Assembly (NCBI GenBank): GCA_016220045.1
Contig: JACRIP010000582.1
Span: forward strand, 1 to 6,321
DNA from: Planctomycetota bacterium
Lineage (GTDB): Bacteria > Planctomycetota > MHYJ01 > WSZJ01 > JACPWG01
DNA length: 6,321 nucleotides
Direction of reading: 5' to 3'
Shown: positions 1 to 6,321 of the stretch, piece by piece
Layout: every line of letters starts with the position of its first letter
How positions within the stretch are numbered: the first letter of the stretch is position 1
Position numbers and translations under genes: made by a program
The notes under the pieces: generated by a model
What the model saw: only the letters and a program-made list of their open reading frames with translations
Databases searched by the model: none
Told to the model about the DNA's origin: nothing

Positions 1-642
1 GCGCTTCTCCTGCTCCAGTGCCGCCGCGTAGTGTCCGCTGGCCAACCGCGCCAGGGTCACCGCCCCCCGGCACTCGGCGAACGCGCGATCGCCGAGGACC
101 GGGGCCGCCGCCTCGGTCGCGCCGGACGCGCCCGTCGCGCCGGACGCGTCGCCCACCGCCGCCTGCCGCCCGCGCAGACACTCGGTCAGGAAGTCCGCGA
201 AGCAGTGCGACCGCTTGGCCAGCACCCAGACGTCCCCTTGCGACTCTCCGGTCCGCACGCCCTCCTGGTCACGACGCAGCGCGAGTCCGAAGGACAGTTC
301 GAGCAGGTCCAGGCCCTCGCCGTGCCGGGCCAGCAGGGCGCCGAGCGGGGCCATCCGGTTGCGTCCGACTTCGTCCGCCTCCCGGTAGATGCGCACGGCG
401 TCCAGCACATGGAACTGATGGTAGATCGCCGCGAGGGTCACCGGGGCGCGCTTCGATTCCCCCACCTCGTCGAGCTTCTGGATCGCTAGGCACTGCGCGT
501 CGATCGCCTCCCGGTTCCGGCCTTCGATCGCCGCCTGGCGCGCCGACGTGAGCGGCGCTTTCCACGGCGGCGTCGTCCCGCAGCCGGCGACGATCACGCC
601 CGACACCAGCGCCGCCGCCATCCTCCGACGCATCCGCATCAT
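1..642 (-). CDS. Putative lipoprotein downstream of rodA, C-terminus cut by window edge
   Basis: An open frame runs from ATG at 642-640 to the window edge, giving 214 codons without a stop. The start is preceded by AGGAGA at 655-650 with 7 nt spacing. The N-terminus is a lipoprotein signal peptide: MMRMRRR, a hydrophobic stretch (AAALVSGVIVAG), then Cys21 in a VAGC lipobox, so the mature protein should be lipid-anchored on the periplasmic side. The mature part looks helical and soluble, with motifs such as AIYHQFHVLDAVRIYREAD and LLELSFGLALRRDQEG; near residues 166-177 lies a short low-complexity ASGATG/ASGATE linker. I do not recognise the family. It starts 26 nt after the rodA stop, so it is probably co-transcribed with pbp2-rodA and may serve envelope growth, but that is inference from position only. 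Met4 or Met8 are possible alternative starts; the Shine-Dalgarno favours the first ATG. Confidence 0.82.
   Translation of the reverse strand, partial: MMRMRRRMAAALVSGVIVAGCGTTPPWKAPLTSARQAAIEGRNREAIDAQCLAIQKLDEVGESKRAPVTLAAIYHQFHVLDAVRIYREADEVGRNRMAPLGALLARHGEGLDLLELSFGLALRRDQEGVRTGESQGDVWVLAKRSHCFADFLTECLRGRQAAVGDASGATGASGATEAAAPVLGDRAFAECRGAVTLARLASGHYAAALEQEKR
116..148. repeat. Short 15-bp direct repeat inside the lipoprotein gene
   Basis: The 15-mer GTCGCGCCGGACGCG occurs exactly at 116-130 and again at 134-148, an offset of 18 bp, which keeps the reading frame. On the minus strand it encodes the repeated ASGAT segment of a Gly/Ala-rich linker. It looks like a small in-frame duplication. 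Confidence 0.75.
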
Positions 643-668
643 CAGGTATTCTCCTGACAGTTGGAATC

Positions 669-1853
669 CTACTCGCTTTCCGCGCCCGCGCGCGGGCCGA
701 GCGCCCGGATCTCTCCGGTTTCCTCCTCGAAGTCGCGGGCCGCGAAGCTCGGCACGCGGCGCGTCGCGACGTTGGCGATCAGCCCCATCCCCGCCATGCA
801 GGAAAGCAGCGAGGAGCCGCCGTAGCTCACGAAGGGCAGGGTGATGCCCGTGGTGGGCACGAGCTGCATCGTCATCGCGACGTTGACCAGGAACTGCACC
901 GCGATCGAGGTCGTCAGGCCGACGACCAGCAGTCGGCCGAAGGGCTCGCGCGTGTGCGCCGCGATCCGCAGGCAGGCCAGAAGCATCAGGAAATAGAGCA
1001 GCAGGAAGAGGCTGGCGCCGGCAAAGCCGTACTGTTCCGCGAGGACCGTGAAGATGAAGTCGTTCTGCCGGATCGGGACGGTGCGGAAGTTGGTCTCCGC
1101 GGTCTCGTCCCACCACTTGCCCCAGGCGCCGCCGGAGCCGATGGCGACCCGTGCGCGGATGAGCTGGTAGCCCTCTTCTAGATCGACCTGTTCCGGGTGG
1201 AGGAAGGCGGTGAGCCGCTTGCGCTGGTAGTCATGGAGCAGGCCGTGGCCGAGCGGAGAGAAGAGGACGGCGACGGCGATCGCGAGCGCGAGGAGGATCA
1301 GGCCGAGCTGCCGAGGGTCGGCGCCCGCCGCGAAGAGCATGACGAGGAGGACGGGAAGGAAGACCAACGCGGTGCCCAGGTCGGGCTGGAGCAGGATGAG
1401 GCCCATCGGCAGCGCCGTCATGAGGAGGGGCGGAATCAGCCCCAACGGGTGCAGGAGCTCCCGCGTCGCGCAGAGCCGTCGCGCCAGCGCGACCACGGTG
1501 AAGAGCTTCATCGGCTCCGCCGGCTGCAGGTGAAACGGGCCGAGCGGGATCCACCGGCGCGCGCCGTACTGGATTTGCCCGACGAGGAGGAGCCCCAGGA
1601 GGCCGACGACCCCGAGCCCGTAGAGGAGGTAGGCCGGGGGCCGGAGCGAGAAGTAGTGGATGCCGAGCACGACGGCGAAGGCGGCCCAGCCGAGAAACGT
1701 GAAGAGCGTTTGCTTGCCGTGGAAGGTCCGCCAGAAGCCCAGGTCGCCGGAATCGGGGACGGCGTCCGCGATCGCGGAAAGGCCGATCCCGAGCACGAGC
1801 GCGAGCAGGATCATCATCGTCCAGGGCAGGCGCGTCAGCGCGTCGGGCACCAT
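669..1853 (-). CDS. rodA: RodA, SEDS-family peptidoglycan glycosyltransferase
   Basis: RodA is an integral inner-membrane enzyme that polymerises lipid II into glycan strands for lateral wall growth, working with PBP2. The 394-residue product has the usual family length (about 370-400) and a polytopic hydrophobic profile, with about ten membrane segments. Signature motifs are present in order: GARRWIPLGPFHLQPAEPMK at 97-116 (with the conserved Glu113), QPDLGTALVF at 156-165, RLTAFLHPEQ at 213-222, QNDFIFTVLAEQYGFAG at 263-279 and PTTGITLPFVSYGGSS at 333-348. Asp265 of QNDF corresponds to the essential Asp262 of E. coli RodA. No frame damage is visible. ATG at 1853-1851 lies 4 nt after the pbp2 stop (TAG, 1860-1858), with GGAG at 1864-1861 inside the end of pbp2, so translational coupling is likely. 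The stop is TAG at 671-669. FtsW is the close paralogue, but the pbp2 neighbour favours RodA. Confidence 0.96.
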   Translation of the reverse strand: MVPDALTRLPWTMMILLALVLGIGLSAIADAVPDSGDLGFWRTFHGKQTLFTFLGWAAFAVVLGIHYFSLRPPAYLLYGLGVVGLLGLLLVGQIQYGARRWIPLGPFHLQPAEPMKLFTVVALARRLCATRELLHPLGLIPPLLMTALPMGLILLQPDLGTALVFLPVLLVMLFAAGADPRQLGLILLALAIAVAVLFSPLGHGLLHDYQRKRLTAFLHPEQVDLEEGYQLIRARVAIGSGGAWGKWWDETAETNFRTVPIRQNDFIFTVLAEQYGFAGASLFLLLYFLMLLACLRIAAHTREPFGRLLVVGLTTSIAVQFLVNVAMTMQLVPTTGITLPFVSYGGSSLLSCMAGMGLIANVATRRVPSFAARDFEEETGEIRALGPRAGAESE

Positions 1854-1857
1854 CCGG

Positions 1858-3726
1858 CTACTCCGTGTAGTACCTGAAGACGTGCGCGAGCATCTGCGCC
1901 GACCGGATTGCCGCCGCCTCGCTCCCCTTGCCGCCGTGCTCCACCATCACCACGAAGGCCACGCGCGGCGCGTCATGCGGCGCGTAGCCGGCGAACCATG
2001 CGTGCGGATAGAAGGCCGGGTGCTGCCGGGCGGTCTCCGACGAGGTCACCTCCGCCGTGCTGGTCTTGCCCGCGGCGCGGAAGTTCTTGAGGTCGGTCTT
2101 GTGCGCCGTCCCGCCGGGCTCGTTCACCACCGCGGCCAGCCCCGCGCGCACGGTCGCGAGGGTGCCCGGCGCGAGGTCCAGCCGGTCGAGCTCGCGCGCG
2201 CCCGGGTCGTCGCGCGTCAGGACCGGCCGCAGCACTCGGCCCCCGTTCGCCACCGCCGCCAGCAGCACGGCGACCTGGATCGACGTCACCTCGATCTGCC
2301 CCTGGCCGATCGAGAGGTTGAGCAGCTCGTTCGGCGTCATGCCCCGGTAGGCCCCCGCCGCGGCGCCGAGGCCGGCCGCTGGTTCCGCGGCGCTCCCCGC
2401 CACCCGCCCGGGCAACCGGCCCGCCCGCTCCCCCGGCAGGTCGATGCCGGTGGTTCGCCCCAGCCCCAGGCGCGACGCCCAGCGCGAGAGCGCTTCCCCT
2501 CCCACGCGCGCTCCCACGTTGCAAAAAAAGACATTGCAGGAGTGCATGAGCGCTTCGGCCAGCGTCACCGCGCCGTGGCCGCCGCCGGACGCCGCAATCC
2601 AGCAGCGGAAATAGGGCGGCTCCTGCCGGTAGCGGCCTTCGCACGTGAAGCGCGAAGCCGGGTCGATCTTGTGCTCCTCGAGGCCGGCGATCGCCGTGAC
2701 CACCTTGAAGACCGAGCCGAGCGGGTAGGCGGACTGCACGGCGCGGTTGAGCAGCGGGTGGTCCTTGCTGCCGAAGAGCCGTTCCACCACCTGCGGCGAC
2801 ACGGGCGGCATGAAATCGTTGGAATCGAAGCCCGGGGAGCTGGCGAGCACGAGGACCTCGCCGTTCCGGACGTCCATCACCACCGCGCTGCCGCAGACGC
2901 CCGCGAGCAGGTTTTCGACCTCGCGCTGGAGCCGCATGTCGAGCGTGAGGGCGAGATCGCGACCGCTCTGGGGCGGCACGTGCTGCAGGATTTCGCGCGT
3001 CCGGCTGGCGAGGTCGCGGCTCTGGATCATCGCGCCGCGGCGCCCGCGCAGCGAGCCGTCGCGCGCTCCGTCCGGCTCGTCGAACCAGGCCTCGAGCCCG
3101 GCCTTGCCGACCATGTCGGCCTTGAAGTGTCCCAGGCGCTCGCGCAGCGCGTACTCCTCCTCCCCGATCAGGGGCAGAAGCTCCGCGCGGAAGTACCCCT
3201 TGCCCTCGCGCTGGGCATATTCGGCATCGTTCATCTTGCCGACGTAGCCCACTACGTGCGCGCCCGCGCGCCCCCACGGGTAGACCCGCTTCAGCCGCTC
3301 CACGGCCTGCAAGCCGACGAACACCTCCGCGTGGGTCTCGATCTCGGCCGCCTGGTCGAAGGTGACCTCGCCGACCAGCCGCAGTGGGTTCTCGCGTTCC
3401 GCGCGGGCGATGCGTCCGGCGTCCTTGCGGGATTTGCCGGAGATGAGGCGGAGCACGCGCGCCTCCAGCAGGTCGAGGCGCTCCTCCCATGGCCGCGACG
3501 GCGAGCGGAGCAGCGCGGCGAGCGCGGCGAGGGTCCGGTGCTTCTGCACCTGGGCGAGCGCGTCCTCCAGGGATTCGCGGCGCACGCGGAAGAACTGGGC
3601 GAGGCGCGCCGTGGAAACCGGGCGGTCGAGGAGGTCGGGATTCTGCTGTACGCGCTCGCTCAGGAGGCGCAGGGTGGCGATGACCTCCCGGGGCGTGGTC
3701 GCCGTCGGCCGCAGGCGCTGGGGCAC
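1858..3726 (-). CDS. mrdA: PBP2 main part: pedestal and transpeptidase domains (separated from its membrane anchor by a stop)
   Basis: PBP2 is the class B transpeptidase that crosslinks glycan strands made by RodA. This 622-residue stretch carries the dimer/pedestal region (about 1-220) and the penicillin-binding domain (about 255-620). Active-site motifs are S338-V-F-K341 (context YPLGSVFK), S396-C-N398 (HSCNVFF) and K554-T-S (AAGKTSTAE). The last is KTS where KTG or KSG is usual. GQGQIEVTSIQVA at 474-486 is the typical conserved segment between SxN and KTG. The frame opens with GTG at 3726, but this is unlikely to be the natural start: it has no clear Shine-Dalgarno and lies 9 nt past an in-frame TAA, in the same frame as the upstream anchor fragment (3736-3951). 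Joined, they make a 697-codon gene, near family length. As read, only re-initiation or readthrough could produce it, and re-initiated protein would lack the membrane anchor. Alternatives: recent pseudogene or sequence error. Confidence 0.93.
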   Translation of the reverse strand: MPQRLRPTATTPREVIATLRLLSERVQQNPDLLDRPVSTARLAQFFRVRRESLEDALAQVQKHRTLAALAALLRSPSRPWEERLDLLEARVLRLISGKSRKDAGRIARAERENPLRLVGEVTFDQAAEIETHAEVFVGLQAVERLKRVYPWGRAGAHVVGYVGKMNDAEYAQREGKGYFRAELLPLIGEEEYALRERLGHFKADMVGKAGLEAWFDEPDGARDGSLRGRRGAMIQSRDLASRTREILQHVPPQSGRDLALTLDMRLQREVENLLAGVCGSAVVMDVRNGEVLVLASSPGFDSNDFMPPVSPQVVERLFGSKDHPLLNRAVQSAYPLGSVFKVVTAIAGLEEHKIDPASRFTCEGRYRQEPPYFRCWIAASGGGHGAVTLAEALMHSCNVFFCNVGARVGGEALSRWASRLGLGRTTGIDLPGERAGRLPGRVAGSAAEPAAGLGAAAGAYRGMTPNELLNLSIGQGQIEVTSIQVAVLLAAVANGGRVLRPVLTRDDPGARELDRLDLAPGTLATVRAGLAAVVNEPGGTAHKTDLKNFRAAGKTSTAEVTSSETARQHPAFYPHAWFAGYAPHDAPRVAFVVMVEHGGKGSEAAAIRSAQMLAHVFRYYTE

Positions 3727-3735
3727 GATCTGGAT

Positions 3736-3738
3736 TTA
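3736..3738 (-). other. In-frame nonsense codon (TAA) within pbp2
   Basis: Minus-strand codons read GAG CGC TCG TTC TAA ATC CAG ATC GTG CCC. Frame is maintained on both sides (216 nt, then 9 nt, then 1869 nt), so this is a single-codon interruption and not a frameshift. Other stops in the cluster (pbp2 TAG, rodA TAG) are ordinary. No recoding structure was identified. Confidence 0.9.
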
Positions 3739-3951
3739 GAACGAGCGCTCGTCGCGCGCCAGCACCACGCCGTTCCGGTCCACGATGCGCCCGCGCATGC
3801 TGGGCAGGATCTCGATGGTGGTGACTTTGCGCTCGGATTCCTCGCGATAGCGCGCCCCCTCCAGCACCTGGAGCTGGAAGAGCCGCGCCTCGATCCCGAG
3901 CACCGGGAGCAGGAGAAGGCCGGCGAGGATCAGGATGCGCAGGCGGTACAT
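3736..3951 (-). CDS. mrdA: PBP2 N-terminal fragment with membrane anchor, ended by a premature TAA
   Basis: This 71-residue piece is the true N-terminus of PBP2. ATG at 3951-3949 is preceded by GGAGGGG at 3961-3955, a strong ribosome-binding site. Residues 5-20 (RILILAGLLLLPVLGI) form the single membrane anchor. The next segment, EARLFQLQVLEGARYREESE, is typical of class B PBPs, as is SMRGRIVDRNGVVLA at 51-65, matching the RGxIxDRNGxxLA motif that opens the pedestal domain. The frame ends at TAA after DERSF, and translation past it continues as IQIVPQRL in the 1858-3726 frame. In E. coli PBP2 the corresponding stretch reads TIYQIEMMP, so the stop falls where Gln stands there. CAA to TAA is one transition. 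Alone, the fragment would be an inert membrane peptide. Confidence 0.88.
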   Translation of the reverse strand: MYRLRILILAGLLLLPVLGIEARLFQLQVLEGARYREESERKVTTIEILPSMRGRIVDRNGVVLARDERSF

Positions 3952-3960
3952 GTACCCCTC

Positions 3961-4020
3961 CGAGGACGTGAAACGACGCTGAACGACGTGGAACGACGTT
4001 TAAGCACGTTCAACGACGCT
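3961..4020. repeat. 10-bp periodic tandem repeat just upstream of pbp2
   Basis: Six consecutive 10-bp units fill this stretch. Read on the minus strand from 4020 they are AGCGTCGTTG, AACGTGCTTA, AACGTCGTTC, CACGTCGTTC, AGCGTCGTTT and CACGTCCTCG. The core is CGTCGTT; the second and sixth units are diverged. The period is exactly 10 with no indels, one DNA helical turn. The last unit overlaps the pbp2 Shine-Dalgarno region (3961-3955). It may be a decayed intergenic repeat, a multi-site operator or a 5' UTR element; the sequence does not decide. I found no convincing -35/-10 pair here. Confidence 0.8.
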
Positions 4021-4560
4021 TGTCCATACTTGACCTGCTTCTTCTCGTACGGGACGGCGTCGCTCAGCTCGACCTGCCCGCGGCCCGACGGCGTGCTCGG
4101 GTACCGATCGTAGCTGGCGCCGTCGAATCTCGAGGTGCCGTGCCGGGCGATCGGGTCGGGCCCGCCCTCGGCGTGACCGCGAGATTGAGCGGGGCCGCGG
4201 GGGAGGGGCGTTGACCGGCGCCGCGCTGACGGCGGGCGTGTCGCGGTCGCGGCGACCACGCGCGCGCGGGCGCCGTCGACCAGTCCCAGGTGACGGCGAC
4301 CCGATCGGTGGTGACGAAGGCGCCCACGCCGCCCGGCGTGGTGTCGATCGTCGCCGTGAGGGGGGTGCCGAGACGGCGGAACGCGCGCCGCCTTCGACCG
4401 GCGCGGTTTCCGTCGCGGTGAAGGCGTGCTCGCCGTCGTCGAGAACGCCGGCCGATGCCGCCGTTGGGGGCGGGAGCGCTGCCGCCCCCGCCACCCAACA
4501 ATACGGCGACCGTGGCCTCGCCCCTTTCGTCGGGGGTGGCCTCGGCCCAGAGGCCAGGAG
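4011..4560 (-). pseudogene. Frameshifted remnant of an extracellular Ig-like/Fn3-like protein
   Basis: Protein-like stretches follow each other on the minus strand but switch frame. From upstream down: LWAEATPDERGEATVAVLL (about 4500-4555); GVLDDGEHAFTATETAPVEG (about 4385-4450); APLTATIDTTPGGVGAFV (about 4310-4370), which with the previous piece resembles the end of a bacterial Ig-like repeat (pattern: DGxxxFTATxTD...SAPLTxTIDTTPP); APLNLAVTP (4170-4196), like the start of an Fn3 domain; and SRFDGASYDRYPSTPSGRG continuing to about 4011, with very high GC at third codon positions. A run of six C on the coding strand (4365-4360) sits exactly at one frame change, and seven or four C would restore the frame. 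At least four shifts are needed to read through, so as sequenced it cannot make one protein. No start or signal peptide was found. It may have ended close to the 10-bp repeat. Domain assignments rest on motif resemblance only. Confidence 0.45.
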
Positions 4561-5227
4561 CCCCCCTGTGGCAGGGGCGATCCAGAGATGCATTGCGGCG
4601 TGGAGTGCCCGATTCCGGAAGAGGCTCGTGCCGAGGCCGATGCGCTGTTCGGGCCCGCGGAGTTTTGCAGGGAAGTTCTCGCAGGCGGCAATCCGGTCGA
4701 GGGGCTCGACGAACGTCTCGAACCCCTCCGTGGATTGGACGCATGGCTGCGTTCCCTGGCAAACGCAAACATGACGCACTGGTTCCAGGCCCCGGCAGAG
4801 CGGCGAATCGGTACGGGTCATGTGGGGCCCGAGTTTCGGCATGAGGACGTGCTCTACGTGTTCCACGACTGCCGAGCAGGGGCGGAAGGCGGTCCGCGGA
4901 TACCGGGCGGCAACGGAGCTGGCGAGCACGGCACGCGGGAGCTTGGTGCGGTCGTTCTTCGAGGGCGACCCGGGGCTTCCCGTCTACCGCTTGCGCAAGG
5001 TCGCGTGGACCGCACATCCCCCACCCTCCCGATGGCTGGGCCCCTACCACTCCGGCCCGCGACCGCGGGACACCGGGCCAACGCCGTATCCGCGGCCCGA
5101 ACCTCACGCGCGAACCCTCCGGTGTCTCCCCGAATCACGGATTGCACCCCTTCGGCGCGGCATCCCGACGCCCATCCGAGGCCTCCCGGACCGTCGCCGG
5201 ACTTCTGGGCCGCTACACGTCAGTGAT
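4561..5227. other. Region of about 670 nt with no convincing gene; possible decayed coding piece on the plus strand
   Basis: Open frames exist on both strands, but none has a clear start, family motif or clean codon pattern along its length. The best candidate is on the plus strand: frame from ATG 4588 (motifs EARAEADALFGPAEFCREVL, RHEDVLYVFHDC) to about 4870, then continuing better one frame over from 4871 to about 5020 (motifs GRKAVRGYRAATELASTARG, LVRSFFEGDPGLPVYRLRKV), where third-position GC is roughly 90 percent. A one-base indel near 4865-4880 would join them. The opposite strand over 4588-4929 is also open in the same codon register and cannot be excluded. I see no tRNA, insertion-sequence end or terminator with a U-tract. 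I recognise no family. Confidence 0.3.
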
Positions 5228-6262
5228 TCACTTGTCTCGCGCCGAACCTGCGCCAAGAGGCGTTGCTGATTCGTCAGTTACGGGCCGTTCGGGCGCCTTC
5301 CCCCACCATGCTCGCCAACCTTGTGCATGTCCCTCCGTAGGCGGGTCCGCCTCCAGGCCAGGAACGATCCATCCCCTCCACGCCGCACAGTCGATAAGAA
5401 CGTCCCGCAACACGATCAGGAGGGCGGCACGGGACGGGCTCTGCGCATGTTCGTGCGCGTCGAGCAAAGGAGTAACGGCTAGCGCGCCGTGGCGATAGGT
5501 CAACTCGTCGCGAATGTGGCAGACCGTATTGATGCTCATCTTCTCCTTGGCGTCGCACGGATGTACGCCGACCTCCCCCCGCGACTCGCCCACCGGTGTT
5601 CCCCAATGGACCCGAGCGAGGGCCGGATACTGGGACAGGAGACCCTCAAGGCGCCCAACAAGCTCGAGGATTCTTGGGCGGGGATCGGGTGCTGCAGGAG
5701 TTGGACTCACCTGAGCAAGCCACACCGCGTCCCACTCTGCGATCGATCTGCGGGAGGGGTTCTTGTAATCCTCCATGGAAACGTGTACTCCTTCATCTAT
5801 ACTCCAGTTGTCCATTGTCGATGCGATGTAACTTCCCAAGGTCCCAACGACGTGCGGATCTTGCTCCTCAAAGTAAAGCGAGAACAGGAACTCCAATGCC
5901 GCTTCCTTTCGGCGCGTCGTAACTTCCTGAAAGATGAGTTGGCACTCGTTATCCCAGTTGCTCTCGAATTCATCCATACGTGGGTCGCCGGCTTCAAAAG
6001 GGGGCTTAAGTCGGAGAGGATACGTGTGCTCCAACTCATGCATTCGAGCCACCAACTCGGCGCAACTCGCCCTGGATGCGCGATCCAGTAGGGTGATGGC
6101 AAGGCGGCGCGTACGGCACTGCTCAGGTCGGTTTTCCTGACCCACCGCGCGCTGTTTGGCCCACGCCGCAACCACGCTCCAAGCCAGCAGAAATGCAAAC
6201 CCGGCTCGAACCACAAATGCGTGGAGATCCCTCTCGCGGTGAGAGCCGTTAACCGAAGGCAC
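5228..6262 (-). CDS. Exported protein of unknown function with HEAT-like helices
   Basis: The 344-residue frame is intact and ends with TGA. Residues 15-34 (AFVVRAGFAFLLAWSVVAAW) form an uncleaved anchor or signal peptide with no lipobox, so the rest should lie outside the cytoplasmic membrane. GTG at 6262 gives the longest form; GTG at 6214 (residue 17) would give a more compact signal sequence. Neither has a strong Shine-Dalgarno, though GAGAGG lies about 15 nt before the second. The body is mostly helical: 115-150 (KEAALEFLFSLYFEEQDPHV) and 247-293 (RHGALAVTPLLDAHEHAQ then RAALLIVLRDVLID) resemble HEAT/ARM repeats, followed by a WRAWW motif at 316-320, a tail pattern I associate with some exported HEAT-repeat proteins. 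Five cysteines (49, 67, 107, 236, 248, with a sixth at 292) could form disulfides. GC content is visibly lower than in rodA/pbp2, suggesting separate origin. No function can be assigned. Confidence 0.8.
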   Translation of the reverse strand: MPSVNGSHRERDLHAFVVRAGFAFLLAWSVVAAWAKQRAVGQENRPEQCRTRRLAITLLDRASRASCAELVARMHELEHTYPLRLKPPFEAGDPRMDEFESNWDNECQLIFQEVTTRRKEAALEFLFSLYFEEQDPHVVGTLGSYIASTMDNWSIDEGVHVSMEDYKNPSRRSIAEWDAVWLAQVSPTPAAPDPRPRILELVGRLEGLLSQYPALARVHWGTPVGESRGEVGVHPCDAKEKMSINTVCHIRDELTYRHGALAVTPLLDAHEHAQSPSRAALLIVLRDVLIDCAAWRGWIVPGLEADPPTEGHAQGWRAWWGKAPERPVTDESATPLGAGSARDK

Positions 6263-6321
6263 CTGGTAGTCGGGTACTTGCAGCCCGCATCCAGCATTTC
6301 GCTCATCCCCGCCGATTCCGA

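Noticed and set aside
18..551. Plus-strand open frames of 152 and 177 codons at the left edge
   Set aside because: They are Arg/Pro/Gly-rich shadows of the minus-strand lipoprotein gene, which has a start signal, lipobox and natural composition.
1197..1877. 226-codon plus-strand frame opposite rodA
   Set aside because: Its extremely Glu/Arg/Asp-rich composition is the expected antisense of hydrophobic RodA codons.
3991..4015. Possible promoter (TTGAAC and TAAACG) inside the 10-bp repeat
   Set aside because: The two boxes on the minus strand are only about 6 nt apart, and no second box lies at 16-18 nt spacing.
1660..4113. 817-codon open frame on the plus strand, antisense to pbp2
   Set aside because: It lies opposite the well-supported pbp2 gene, is Arg/His/Ala-rich and has no domain motifs. 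Long antisense frames are common opposite GC-rich genes with strong third-position bias.
4064..5107. 347- and 309-codon minus-strand frames as intact genes
   Set aside because: Only parts of each look protein-like, and these parts alternate between frames; the rest is Arg/Pro-rich. No start signal or signal peptide supports either as a whole gene.
5131..5229. 7-bp inverted match GAATCAC / GTGATTC as terminator or attachment site
   Set aside because: The arms are about 85 nt apart, short, and lack a U-tract or matching symmetry; this is expected by chance.

Overview
The window is about 6.3 kb of GC-rich DNA from a bacterium with a peptidoglycan wall. Its left two thirds carry a minus-strand cell-elongation cluster: the class B penicillin-binding protein PBP2 (mrdA/pbpA), then the SEDS glycosyltransferase RodA, then a lipoprotein that runs off the left edge. 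Gene order, 4-nt and 25-nt gaps, and good Shine-Dalgarno sequences at each start point to one operon. A high-GC Gram-negative lineage is likely (Planctomycetota, Myxococcota or a relative), but the window has no marker that settles it.

Layout, left to right. Bases 1-642 (minus) encode the N-terminal 214 residues of a lipoprotein with a lipobox cysteine. Bases 669-1853 (minus) encode RodA, complete with all SEDS hallmarks. Bases 1858-3951 (minus) hold the full PBP2 coding frame, but one in-frame TAA at 3736-3738 cuts it into a 71-residue piece with the membrane anchor and a 622-residue piece with the pedestal and transpeptidase domains. Directly upstream of PBP2, at 3961-4020, lie six units of an exactly 10-bp periodic repeat.

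Bases 4011-4560 (minus) look like a decayed gene for an extracellular protein with Ig-like and fibronectin-III-like segments. Protein-like stretches with coding-type codon use switch frame several times. Bases 4561-5227 hold no convincing gene, although short coding-like stretches can be seen on the plus strand. Bases 5228-6262 (minus) encode an intact, unrecognised exported protein of 344 residues with HEAT-like helices, in DNA of visibly lower GC than the cell-wall cluster.

RodA polymerises glycan strands from lipid II and PBP2 crosslinks them; the two act as one complex in lateral wall synthesis. The interrupted PBP2, its unusual KTS motif, the decayed gene next to it and the absence of mreBCD where it often sits suggest either a damaged or rearranged locus or assembly/sequencing error. 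I see no clear new defence or mobile system here; the most checkable oddities are the broken PBP2 frame, the 10-bp repeat and the frameshifted Ig/Fn3 remnant.
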